This document shows, piece after piece, positions 33,613 through 44,365 of a stretch of DNA of 64,000 nucleotides. Source of the stretch: Gongronella butleri (Eukaryota > Mucoromycota > Mucoromycetes > Mucorales > Cunninghamellaceae); NCBI GenBank assembly GCA_025201375.1, contig JAIWZP010000080.1:1-64000 (forward strand), read 5' to 3'. The notes under the pieces were generated by a model that worked only from the letters and a program-made list of their open reading frames with translations, made no database searches and was not told the DNA's origin. Position numbers and translations under genes: made by a program. How positions within the stretch are numbered: position 1 is the stretch's first letter; the number at the start of each line of letters is the position of its first letter.

Positions 33613-35341
33613 TTAATCACTGTCGTCGTCCGACTGGTCACCCAAGAATGAGATGTCCAGGGTGTTTGGAGGGGTCTTTTTCTTTTCCTCCTTGTTGGTG
33701 CCCTTGTTCTGGTCCTCATCGTGGTCCTCGTGGTCTTCATCTTCATCCTCCTTCTCCTCCTCATCATCGTCGTCGTCTTCATCGCTGTCACTGTCCATGA
33801 TGATGCGGCGTCGTGGCGCGTTTGAAGTGGCGGAGCGTGTGCTGCGGCGTCCAGGCGTCTCGATGATATTGCTCGGGTTCAAACCTTCGACTTCTTGCCG
33901 AAGCTCGCGCTCTTCTTTGACCGCTTGGCATTTTTCCAATGTGGGACGACCTGAAAGCGCAATAAAATAAAATAAAATAAAATAAAATAAATAAAAAAAG
34001 GTCGTAAGCGACGCGGTTGTGCTGAATTTCCTCTTACCATGGACGCCAAGGTCCTCGAGCATCTGCTTTAGCTTGTCAACCTGCTGTTTTTTGGTGGTGC
34101 AATCAGCCAGCTCCTTGTTCCACATCTTGCGCACGCCGCACTTGAAAACATAGCTCTTTAGGCGCTTGATTGTCTCGTCTGTAGCCGACGTGGTGTCCGA
34201 CGATGTGGATGCGCTTGTCTACATCGGACAAAAAAGGCCTGTCAGTCGCTCATCACATGCATGACAAATAAATTTTTTTTCTTTTTTTACCTTTGCTCGT
34301 TTGGCAGGCTGTTTCTTTGTCTTTTTCTTGACAGGTTCCTCGTCAAGCAGGATGCTGTCGTCGGAGCTATCGGCGTCACGGCCAGCTGCAGATTGGCTTT
34401 CTTCGTCCTCGTCCTCGTCAAAGCCAATCCCCCTTTTGAGTGCCTTGTTCTCGATTTTGACATTTTTCTTGTCGTCTTCCGCACTGGCCTCCGTCATGGG
34501 CGAGTCTTCGTCCTTGAGCTCCTTTTTGACGTCTTGGTCTTCATCCTCTTCGGTGTCCGACTGCACGGTCGCCTTGGTGGCAGATTTTTTCGTGGCCCGG
34601 GCGGTCGTCTTCTTGGGAGCCGCCTTCTTTGGCCTCTTCACCTCCTCCTCAAACTCCGAGTCGTCTGCAGCCGCATCACTTGCGTCGTCCTCTTCCTCCT
34701 CGTCGCTCTCAGGCTGCTTGGGCTTGGTCTTTTTGGACTTGGGTGCAGCCTTGGCCTTGGGTGCAGCCTTGGCCTTGGGTGTAGCCTTGGGCTTGGGCGC
34801 AGCCTTTTTTTTGGGCTTGACAGGCTCATCGGTCTCTGCCTCCTCGTCCTGGTCATTGGACATGCTCAGCTATGAAAATAAATGTGTGAGATGAACACCT
34901 ACAAATGAGAAATGCGAGAAAAGCGTGCTTTACAAAGATTTGGTCCACGAGCGCGCGGAGCTGCGCCTTCACGGGGTTGAACGCGTCGGCATCAAGGTTC
35001 TATTTTTAAAAAGGAAGGGCGTGCATTAGAATCCATGGAATTGAGAGCACACAGGACGCCTTGGCTTACAAATTTCTTTTGCAGCTCCTTGCGAATGAAT
35101 TTGACCGTAATCACACTAATAAAATAGTCGCTGTGAGTGTCTTCCTTCCTTTTTTCATTAGTTTGCGGCAAAAAGGCCTTTACGTTGGATCGTTGCTTGC
35201 AATAATTCTACCCAAAAATAAGAAAAAAAAAAGACGTGAGCAAAAATGTCGCGATACGTGGCGTGTTGCATAAAGCACCTACGACTTGATCGCATCCGCG
35301 AACTCAGGTGACTGAACAAAAGCTTCGTCAACAGTCGGCAT
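33613..35341 (-). CDS. HIRIP3-like histone chaperone
   Basis: Six exons: 35283-35341, 35070-35115, 34934-34999, 34291-34869, 34038-34218, 33613-33950; phases agree; 422 aa. Residues 1-60 (MPTVDEAFVQSPEFADAIKS..VKFIRKELQKKF..VKAQLRALVDQIF) form a helical DEK-C-like N-terminus. A long linker alternates Lys/Ala/Pro repeats (PKAKAAPKAKAAPK) and acidic runs. The conserved C-terminal block LKSYVFKCGVRKMWNKEL..KLKQMLEDLGVHGRPTLEKCQ (about 270-320) is the HIRIP3 domain, and the tail is very acidic (CHZ-like), fitting binding of H2A-H2B in the nucleus. Head-to-head with CENP-O, 135 bp between start codons. Confidence 0.88.
33958..33994. repeat. (AAAAT)n pentanucleotide repeat in HIRIP3-like intron 5
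   Basis: Six to seven AAAAT units lie just inside the 3' splice site of the last intron (on the minus strand a T-rich tract, so it doubles as the polypyrimidine tract). Confidence 0.85.
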
Positions 35342-35476
35342 CGCAGAAAAAAAAAAAAAAGAACGAGTGGAACAGAAGAAAAACAAGTGGCGCGTCGCGC
35401 CCAATTGTGTTTTTTATAGCCAATTTCAACGCCCGACTCTTGTCGTCGTTTCTCTTTCCCACTTTTTTTTCTCTCC
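35342..35476. promoter_or_regulatory. Short bidirectional promoter, HIRIP3-like / CENP-O
   Basis: Only 135 bp separate the two divergent ATGs, so both core promoters and leaders must fit or overlap here. An A/T-rich run near 35346-35360 and the T/C-rich leader at 35449-35473 are the visible elements. Confidence 0.6.
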
Positions 35477-36477
35477 ATGAGCAGCATCGAAGGCGAGAAT
35501 ATCTTGTAGGTTTCGATACGCTGCGGGAAACAATAGAAAAAATTGACAAACCATCTTATTGTTCTCGTGTTTCACTTTTTAGTGCACCTACAGAGGACCG
35601 CGAGGCCCTGATCGAACGCGTCAAGGAACTGGAGAAGAGACGTAAACGGACAAAAGAGGCTACAGGCGGCCAAAATTACACGTGGGCGCTCAATTTCCTC
35701 TTTTTTGATAATTTAGTTCAAGAACAGGAGGCCAAGGAAAAGGCACTGCGCCATGAACTTGCCGAGGAAAAGCTCGCGTATCTGATCACGACGAATTTCG
35801 CCAATGCGATCATTGGTAAGCAATGCGCGCCGGTATTTTAGCGTTTTCGCGTCATAAATAGCGCGCCCCATTGACCGCCGCCCCCACCCTTTTTTTTCAA
35901 TGGCAGATCCCACTCGTGAAAAGGCAATCGATATGGAGGAGCTGCAAGAGACGGTAAGAAAGCAATGACACTTCGGACAATGGCGGCGAGGAGCTCATTT
36001 TTTTTTTTTTTTTTATGCATAGCTGGTGAGCCAGATGGTGTGTGCGGCGGAAGCGCGCTTTTCACAGGACATCATTGCCAAGTATCGTCTTGCGGGCCAG
36101 ACGGTGTTTGATTTCCACGGGCAATACACTGGCGTGCGCCTTGAGACGTTTTACAAGCAGCGCTACTACGAGCCGTATTATCTGTTCATCACCAAGGATC
36201 CCGAGGAACCGACGATCCACCGCCATACCCTGCCCGACATCATCCCTGTCGAGCGCCTTGCAAGGCGCTTCCTTGCCAGGGATCGCGACGTAAGCGAAAA
36301 ATGGCGAAAAATGGCACAAAAGCGCGACTCCAACATGTCATCTCACGCGTGCCATCTGTTCTTTTCTTTTTTTTTTTCTTGCTTTCATAGTCGTTTCTCC
36401 GCATGGTGCATGACTTATTGTTGGTGTTCATTGCAAAGCGCGAAGAAAAAAAGGAGCTAGAGGCATCCGAATCGTGA
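35477..36477 (+). CDS. MCM21: Kinetochore protein CENP-O (Mcm21/Mal2)
   Basis: Six exons, 35477-35505, 35583-35641, 35717-35815, 35907-35953, 36023-36289, 36391-36477; 195 aa. An N-terminal coiled coil (REALIERVKELEKRLQEQEAKEKALRHELAEEK) is followed by the RWD-type domain with the family block YTGVRLETFYKQRYYEPYYL..IHRHTLPDIIPVERLARRFL. CENP-O pairs with CENP-P in the COMA/CCAN inner kinetochore. Shorter than human CENP-O because the N-terminus is reduced. Intron 2 (35642-35716, 75 bp) contains no stop and is a multiple of three, so retention would insert 25 residues in frame; the spliced form gives the better coiled coil. Confidence 0.88.
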
Positions 36478-36639
36478 TTGAGATAAAAAAAAGAGGCAGA
36501 AAAGTACTTAAAATGCGTGCCGCAGCAAGGCACGTGCAAGATACCCCCATGCTGTGGATTTTTTTTATTGTGCTAATAATATGATTGCATGAATGAAGAA
36601 AAAAATCATGAACAAAAATAAATGTCATTTCATGGTATT

Positions 36640-39600
36640 TTAGATTTGGGAACACGCGGGATTGATGGGAAGGATTTTGAGCGTTGCAGGGAGCGTGTCG
36701 AGGGAGACGTGGATCATGATCTTACAACGGCCGAACGTCATGAACTGTTGTGTGCGTGTGTTGGCGTCGTACGGGCATACGAGCAGAGTGGATTTTGCAT
36801 CATTTTCCTTGTTTTCGTCGGCCTTGAGGGGCGGGGTGGTCATTGGGATGGGTTCCATGTCCTTGTTGGTCTCGCGCCAGTAGTCGATTCTGCTGGCAGT
36901 GACTGGTTCATCGGCGAGCCATTCGACGGCAATAAACGCGGGTCCTGTCATAAGGCGTTTGACAGGCAGCGCGTCGGCAAACACACGGGCCTCGAGACCA
37001 TACTCGGGCACAAGCAGGTCGATTGCGCGGTCGCCTGCAGCCAGCACCACGGCGTCGCACGCAATTGTTCCTGACGGCGAGCCTGCGGCCAGGCGTGCAA
37101 GGTATCGCGCGAGGTACAGATGGCTGCTCTGGTCCTGAGCGTCCTTGGCTGCATTCTTGCGCCAATTGCACTGCAGCGAAATCGTCTGCACCGTCTCCTT
37201 GTCGTAGCCACACTTGTCTATGTGAAAAAGAAGAGAAAAACGCGTTAAAAAAGGAGAAAACGCGTCAAAACGAGAAAAAAAGTCGTGTCAAACGACCCCA
37301 TTTCAACCTTTTTTTTCTTTCTTCTATTCTTTTCTCTTATTGGCATTACCCTTTTCCTGCAGCGCAGATTCGAGGAGGCGGTGGACCATGACATCGGCGT
37401 AGCGGCGGATGGGCGATGTAAAATGGGTGTACATGGGCACATTGAGCGCGTAATGCAGATAGTCATCCTCGTCGTCAAAAGAGCCAGTGCAAAAGTACTT
37501 TGCGCGGCGCATGGGCTTGATAGCAAGGATGCGTAGCACGGCGCGCACGTCATCAGACGGAATCGCGTCAAACGACGCCTGCAGCGTGCCCGACGTGCTC
37601 GAGTCAATATCGTATCCGAGCGCAGCTGCCGTGTTGACGAATTCGATCTGAAAACGGCAAACGAAAAATGCGATGAGCTGGGATTTCCGTCGTTTTTTTT
37701 TCCTCATTTTCTCATTTTTTTTAATTGTACCATGCGGCGTTCGATTGGGTGCTCGTGGCGGCGAAGCAAGGCTTGCTGCGGGTACGCATCACAGATCTTT
37801 TCTGCGACGCTCATGTTGGCGCGGAGCATGAATTCCTCGATGAGGCGGTTGCTTTCCTTGAGCTGATAGACCCAGACCTTATTCGGCTCGCCTTCGTCGT
37901 CGAGGGAGAAGGACAGCTTGATGGAATTCATCGACAGTGCGCCGTTTTCAAAGCGGCGGCGGCGCATCGCCACCGACAGCTTGTGTAAATGCCGGATATC
38001 GGCCTCAATTGCCGGGATCAGCGTCGCATCCGTCACCTTGGCGCTCGGCAGCGCTTTTCCATCAATCACCAGCTGCGCATCATCGTACGCCAGTTTGGCA
38101 CACGACCTAAAAGAAAAAGAAAAGCAATTGAGCACTTTTTTTTTCTCTCCCTTTTCCGCTATTTTCCCTCTTTTTTCCACTTTTTTTCTTACTTGATGAT
38201 GGTGCGCCCGAACCAAGTGTCGAGAATGTTGCCCTCGTCGTCCATTTTCCAGATGACAGAAAAGGAGAGGCGCTCGACATCGGGATTAAGGCTGCACAAT
38301 TGCTCGCAGAGAAGAGATGGGAGCATTGGGATGACGCGGTCCACCAGATACGTGCTTGTGGCGCGTTTGCGGGCCTCGAGATCGAGCTTGGAGCTGCGCG
38401 TGACAAAATACGACACGTCGGCAATGTGGACACCCACCTCGTAGGTGCCATCATCGAGAGCGATGATATGCAGCGCGTCGTCCAGGTCCTTTGCCGTTTC
38501 GGGGTCAATGCTGAACACGCGATGCTCGCGCAAGTCGCGACGCGTCTTGTACTCCTTGGCCGGGATGCGCCATGGAGTCTTGGGCAGGCACTTTAGCGCC
38601 TGGTCGCTGAAGCCAGCGTCCAAAATATTGTTGTCGGCAAGAATGCACAACTCGTTCACCTTGACATCCCCAATGGCACCAACATGTCGAAGTAATTTGC
38701 CAAAAGGATGCGAGCTGTCAATCGGCCACCGGCTGAGTCGCACCTAAAAAGATAAAAAAAAAGGTGGAAAAAAAAGGGGAAATAAGCATTTCTTGTCACA
38801 CACGCAATTCCATTGACGACCAATGACTTACGGCAAAGATCTCGCGTTCAAAGGCGGTGGGATTGGCCATGAATTCATCGGATGCCTGTGCGCGAGGGAT
38901 GGCCATCAAAGGGATGCGCTTATCGGTCGGCTTGAACCAAAGGGGCCCACCTGCAGCGACAGGGTCGTTGGGATTATCACCAGGACGCATGCGGTGCAGC
39001 GTGCTATGAAAAAAAAAAAAAGCAAAAATGAGCATTGAGGTCACTTTTTTTTTTTTGAAAAAAAGAAAAAAAAAGCCTGTTTTTCCTTCTTACCCTGTGT
39101 GTTGCTGCTCATCCATGCGCTGCAGGATGCCAACGACGCGTCCGCAGAATTTGGGCTTGCGGTCATCATCGTCATCATCATCCTCGTCGTCGTCATTGCC
39201 GGCGACGGACGGCGTCTTGTTCATTTCATTCAGCGACGCGATTTCTTGCGCGACATCCAGCTCAAGGCGGTCCGTATCGGTCTCGTCATCGGCAATCTCG
39301 TCATCAATTCCATTGACTTGATCGTCCTGAGCTTCCGCGGCATCCAATTCCTCTTGTTTTTGTTGTTTTTGGCGGCGCTCGGCTTGCTCCATGTCTTTTT
39401 TCTGCTGCTTTCCCTTGTCCTTGGCCTTTTTGCGGTCCCAGACGGTGGCTACATCCAGCAATTGCACGACAACGAGGTCATCTTCCAGCGCGCGATTGCG
39501 ATCGCGGCTCCCAAAGATAAAGATGTCCGCCGGCAAGTTGTCCGACGTCACATAGCTCTCGTTGCGATTGCGACGATTGATGCGCAGCATGCCAGAGAAA

Positions 39601-41138
39601 AACACGCCGTCGTCAATGCCTTTGCGCAGCGCCTCAGGCGACAAGTAGCGGTCAAACTTTGGGCGGCGCCTGCCAATGCCAGGGCGTATCGCGTCATCAG
39701 GATGCACATATTCCTCTGCAATAAAAAAAAGAAAAAAGTTGGATAAGAATGCATGAAAAGCAGGAGAAAACAAGCGCGTCGTTACCTTGCTTTTCCTTTG
39801 CCACCTGGTGCTTTTGCTGATTTTCCTTTGGATGCTGCTTTCCCTTTGGATGCTGCTTTTCCTTTGGATGCTGCTTTTCCTTAAGATGCTGCTTTTCCTT
39901 AAGATGCTGCTTTTCCTTGGGATGCTGCTTTTTGGCAGACTCCGGCGTGGCCTCCTTTGCGGCATTGTCCGTGCGTTCCTCCGCGGCTATGAACAAAAGG
40001 AAATTGAGACGGATTGAGAGAAATTTCAGGATGGCAAACGTCGTTTTTACCTTGTTTGACTTTCTTCTTTTTCTTCTTTTCGCGGCTAGGCTTGGGTGGC
40101 GCCATATCCAGAGGAGCGGCAGCTTGTTGCGAACCCTCGGCAACACTGGGAGCGTCCGCCACAGGGGCCTCTGCAGCTTCAGACACCGAGGTACGCTTCT
40201 TTTTGTCTAAATACGCAAAAGTGAGCCAAATGTCTCTCTCTCTCTCTTTTTTTTTTTTGATGCAAGTTCCACCCTACCCTTCTTTTTCTTCTTTTTTTTG
40301 TCCTCCTTGTCGGCAGGATGAGCGCGTGTTTCGTCGGTGTGAGTGCCCTTTTCGGCTGGCGCAGGCTGTTGGCGCGGGATCTGTGGTTGTGGCTGATTTT
40401 GCTGATTTTGCTGATCTTGCTGCGGCACATCGGTGTGCTTTTGATCCTCATGTGCTGCGGCGGGCTTTTTCTTGCGATTGCGCTTTCGTTTGGGCTTGGC
40501 AGCCTCTGCGTTCGCTTGGTCTTGCGTATTTTGATGCGATTTTGCTTGTGGATGTGCGTCGGTCGAGGTGGCCGTCGATGCCGACGACCTGCGGCGCTGG
40601 TCGTGTTGTTGTGGCTCCTTTTTGAGCTCATTGTCTGCGGCAGGGGGCTTTTGTGCGGGTCCCTTTGCGCGTGCGGCCGGGCGCTTGGCCAAAGATGCCA
40701 TGGACTCCATGGATGATGACTCTGGTGCCTTGTTCTCCTGAAGCAATGGCGGCGCACGCTTCTCGTGCGCATCATCCATCGCCAACGGCCCCGCGGACGC
40801 GCGCACAAAGTGGTCGCTCAGCGTCGAGCCCTTGACCGGGCGGTCATGGCTGGGGTTTCCACTGCTTTGGTACCTAACCTGCGGCTTGTTTGCCTTCAAT
40901 GATTTTTTCGACGACGACGCGAGGTCCGCATAATCGACTTCTTCGGTGTCTTCGACTACAACACGGCGCGTGGGCCGTGTCCGCCCACCGGCAAAGACAG
41001 GCAGCGTCTTTCTGTTCGTTTTGTCCGCAAGTGCATCACTCTAAGTAGGGGAAAAAAAGAAAGCTGGATGAGCGCATTGTATCTTTTGCATTTTGCATCC
41101 ATACGGCTTACCTGATGCGGGTGTTGCGGTGTCGACAT
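36640..41138 (-). CDS. SSD1: SSD1/DIS3L2-family RNB protein with complete nuclease site
   Basis: Ten exons: 41112-41138, 40278-41040, 40051-40206, 39786-39986, 39094-39715, 38832-39003, 38193-38743, 37731-38106, 37350-37647, 36640-37217; phases agree; 1247 aa. Residues 1-380 are disordered and basic (KPKRKRNRKKKP; KKKKKKG) with a hexapeptide repeat. Cold-shock region about 405-480 (GTLRV-like GMLRINRRNRNESYV..FGSRDRNRALEDDLVVVQLLD), then the Ssd1-type LWFKPTDKRIPLMAIP segment, then RNB from about 715. The Asp set D727, D733, D735, D736 (SIDPETAKDLDDA) is intact, unlike yeast Ssd1. Later YTHFTSPIRRYADVMVHRLL is also kept. Ssd1 binds mRNAs for wall proteins; DIS3L2 degrades uridylated RNA. Overall order favours the Ssd1 branch with activity retained. 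Confidence 0.92.
39821..39928 (-). repeat. 18-bp coding minisatellite (six units) in SSD1
   Basis: Six tandem 18-bp units (TTTTCCTTTGGATGCTGC on the plus strand, with small changes) fill exactly 108 bp and encode KQHPKE/KQHLKE hexapeptides. Copy number changes keep the frame. Confidence 0.92.
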
Positions 41139-41678
41139 GACCTTTTTGCGCGTAAAAAGAGGTTTAAAAGAGGAAAATGAGGGAAAGAGAAGAGGCGTCA
41201 GCCTTTTTTGGGGGATGCTCGAACGAGCGGCCCATCCGCATGTCGAATTCAAGCTCCGCCGTATTCTAAAGACCGCCGCTACGCAGTTTTTTTTTTTTTT
41301 TTTTTGCGGGCAGCCAATTGACGCGGGGTCTAACCTTTTTTAAGGATGTCATCTTTGAAAGAAGAAGAAAGAAAAAAAATAAATAGCACGAGACGTGTCG
41401 CGTCGCGGTCAGGCGGAAGGGCACGAGCGTGGGCATGGGAAGTAGGAGGGCAACAAAAAAAGTGTCATTTTATTACTGCGCTGTGTGGCAATTGACGAAT
41501 TACGTGGCTCTTTTTGCCAGAAAGCACGTGAACAAAGGGGCACAAAAAAAGGAGGGTGGAATTGGCAATTTTGTCGGTCGCCTCGCTTTTCTTTCCTTTT
41601 TGTTTTTCCTCGTCTTTTTTCCCTCTTTTTTTTTCCTTTTTCTTTCTTTCCCCTCTTTTTCTCTTTTTATTCAGCTTG
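41139..41678. promoter_or_regulatory. Bidirectional promoter region, SSD1 / C78 peptidase
   Basis: 540 bp between divergent starts. Contains a 21-base T run (41285-41305) and a T/C-rich leader directly before the peptidase ATG. No individual site assigned. Confidence 0.45.
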
Positions 41679-43295
41679 ATGGCGTCTTCTGATTGTCTCT
41701 CAAGTGCCCCTTCCCTTGTCCAGCCAGGTACACGCCATTGCCCTGGTGGCTCCAGCCGATCTGACCGAACGTGCGCACTTTTTTTTTTTTTTTCCCTTCT
41801 AGACACTCCCCTTCAAGACTCGAGCCCTCTTCTCGCCAAGGTGCGCTCTCTTTCCCCCCCCTCTTCTTTTACTCCCTTTTTTTCGTGACTGACCCTCTTT
41901 TCTAGCGCAAGCAGCGTCAGGTCGATATGCTGAACGATCAGGATACCAAGCGAACGGCTCGCCATCGCCAGGACGCCTCCTTGTGGCTGCAAGTCAAGGC
42001 GATGAACCAATCTAGCCGCACGGCGGGTAAGAAAAAAAAAAAAAAACTGGCCGCCAATCACCATTGGTTGCATTTTTTTTTTTGCAATTCCGCTCTTTTT
42101 GCTTGGTTAACTCATTTTTTTCGATTTTTTATTGTTTTAGGCGTGATTCCTCGTTTAGAGCCTCATTTTACTCGATTGAACAAGAAGGGCAAGACTGTCC
42201 ATGCGTATTTGTGCAGTGCGCTCACGGACCACATTTCCACCGGCTTGTCCGACCTTGGGTGGGGCTGTGGCTACCGCAATACCCAAATGCTCATGTCTTT
42301 TCTCGAGCGCACACGCCAAGATGGTCAATTGCTGCTTCCCCAAGTGTGCGACATTGCCGGCTTGCAAATTCTACTAGAGCATGCCTGGCAGGAAGGTAAA
42401 AAAAGAAGAAAAAAAAAAGAGAAAAAAAAAAGAGGGATCGACCCCATTTGGCAACGAAAACAAAAAAAAATAAAAAAAAGATGGAAAAATTTGTCAGCTC
42501 ACCATTGTCATGTTTTCTTTGCTTTGGGGGATAGGATTCGATCCTGTTGGCGCCAAGCAACTGCAACAGCATGTGCACAAGACGCGCAAATGGATTGGGA
42601 CGACCGAGGTGTATAGCATGCTTGCATTTTTGGGGATCCGGTCGACGATTTTGGATTTCCACGCGCCATCCGGTCCGCACAACCACCACGAGAGTCTGAT
42701 GGACTGGATCCAGGCGTACTTTGAAGCCGGTGTCAAGAGCAATTCGAAAAAGACGGTGTACATGACGAATCGCCCGCCTTTGTACCTGCAGCACGCCGGC
42801 CATAGTCGCACTGTGATTGGCATTGAGATTCTCAAGGACGGCAAGCGCAACCTGATTTTGTTTGACCCTGGCAGGCGCATGCTGCGGTCGTATCGCCATG
42901 CGTCTTCGTCTTCTTCTTTGCCCAATTCCGCGGCCGCCGTGGACCCTGCCACGAGCTTGCCGTCACCCAGCTCGACTAATTCCGACGACGATAATGCGAG
43001 CCAGGACGTGGTCGACGTGGAAGAAGCCGACGACGAGGATCAAAAGAGCTTTGCCGCGCGCCTGCTTGCCGGCATCACCCAGCATACCCATCTCCCCGCC
43101 AATTTGCTCCGCCCGTTCCGCGTCGATGCCAAAACCATCGCAAAGAACAAACAATACCAGGTCCTCGTCCTTGGCCAAGTCGTCGACGATCGCCAAAACG
43201 GCGGCTACCTCTATTGGGACGAGAAATGCGGCTATTTGCTCGATGACCAGGAACGCGAAGCCCGGAAGCGTGTCACCAGCATCCCAATGGCATAA
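41679..43295 (+). CDS. C78-family peptidase (ZUFSP/Mug105-like deubiquitinase)
   Basis: Five exons, 41679-41727, 41803-41840, 41906-42026, 42141-42395, 42535-43295; 407 aa. The papain-like core is complete: LGWGCGYRNTQML with Cys112, QHAGHSRTVIGIE with His244, and LFDPG with Asp265, the ZUFSP/UfSP triad order. A Ser/Asp-rich insertion follows (about 277-325), then QYQVLVLGQV near the end. The N-terminal zinc fingers and ubiquitin-binding helices of animal ZUFSP are missing; only a short basic helix (RKQRQVDMLNDQDTKR) precedes the core, as in fission yeast Mug105. Expected to cut ubiquitin (K63 or K48 chains); a UFM1 role is less likely since most fungi lack UFM1. Confidence 0.9.
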
Positions 43296-43565
43296 AAAAA
43301 AAAAAGAAAAGAAAAAAATAAAAAAGACAGAGCGCGCTCTTTGTGTGTGTATTTTTTTTTTGTTTTTGGTCTTCCGAGTCCAACGTGCTTTTATTGTCAT
43401 GCAGCCAAGCGGCCATCCAATCACTTTTGCCGCGGTCGCTCAGTCTCACACCCCCAAAAAGCCATGTTTATTCCTTCGTCGCCACTTTTTTCTCGCTCTT
43501 TCCTCTTTCTTCTTTCCTTTTCTTTTTCTTTTTTTTCGCTTTCTTTCATTTTTTTTTTTGACGTT

Positions 43566-44328
43566 ATGTATCGTTTGACTCGCTCGCAACTGTCCCGCTG
43601 GTCCCAGCACTCGCTGTACAAGGTAAATCGTTCTGCGAGAACTTGGGGGGCGGCGCCCGTCGCCCGCCGGGAACCAAAACTTCGCTCGTTTTTTTTTTTT
43701 CTCTCTCTCGTTTTTGTCTTTTTTTTTTTTTTTTTTTTCTCACGTTCCCCCGTCATTTATTTAGCCTGTGCAGCGCCTTCCCTTTGTTGTGGGGCAGCGT
43801 TATGAAAGGTGAGCGAGGAAAAAAAACAGGAAAGCGCTTTAAAAAGAGCAAATGAGATGAATGGACACGCGTTTATGCGTTTTTTTTTTCGTTTTATTTC
43901 TTAGCCAAAAAGTGCAAGGGCAGGTGATTGGCATTGACCTGGGTACGACCAACAGCTGTGTGTCTGTGATGGAAGGCAAGACACCACGCGTGATTGAGAA
44001 TGCCGAGGGTGGACGCACGACGCCGTCTGTTGTCGCATTTACCAAGGATGGCGAGCGGCTCGTGGGCCTCCCCGCCAAGCGCCAGGCCGTGGTGAATCCC
44101 GAAAACACACTATTTGCCACCAAGCGCCTCATTGGTCGCAAATTCACAGACGCCGAAGTCCAGCGTGACGTCAAGGAAGTCCCTTATAAAATCGTCGCGC
44201 ACACCAATGGTGACGCCTGGGTCGAGGCCCATGGCAAGAAATACTCGCCTGCGCAAATCGGTGCCTTTGTCGTCGGCAAAATGAAGGAGACCGCAGAGAG
44301 CTACCTCGGCAAAAAGGTGCAAAACGCA

Positions 44329-44365
<37 letters not shown>

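Noticed and set aside
34261..34875. Plus frame rich in Leu/Gly, membrane-like
   Set aside because: Antisense of the Lys/Ala/Asp-rich HIRIP3 linker; hydrophobic character is a by-product of the codons.
35682..35716. 35-base GT-AG segment as an intron in CENP-O
   Set aside because: Too short and breaks the frame; the 75-base intron 35642-35716 keeps the frame and the coiled coil.
36640..41138. Calling the RNB gene the exosome subunit Dis3/Rrp44
   Set aside because: There is no N-terminal PIN domain; the cold-shock and WFKPTDKRIPL segments match the Ssd1/Dis3L2 branch.
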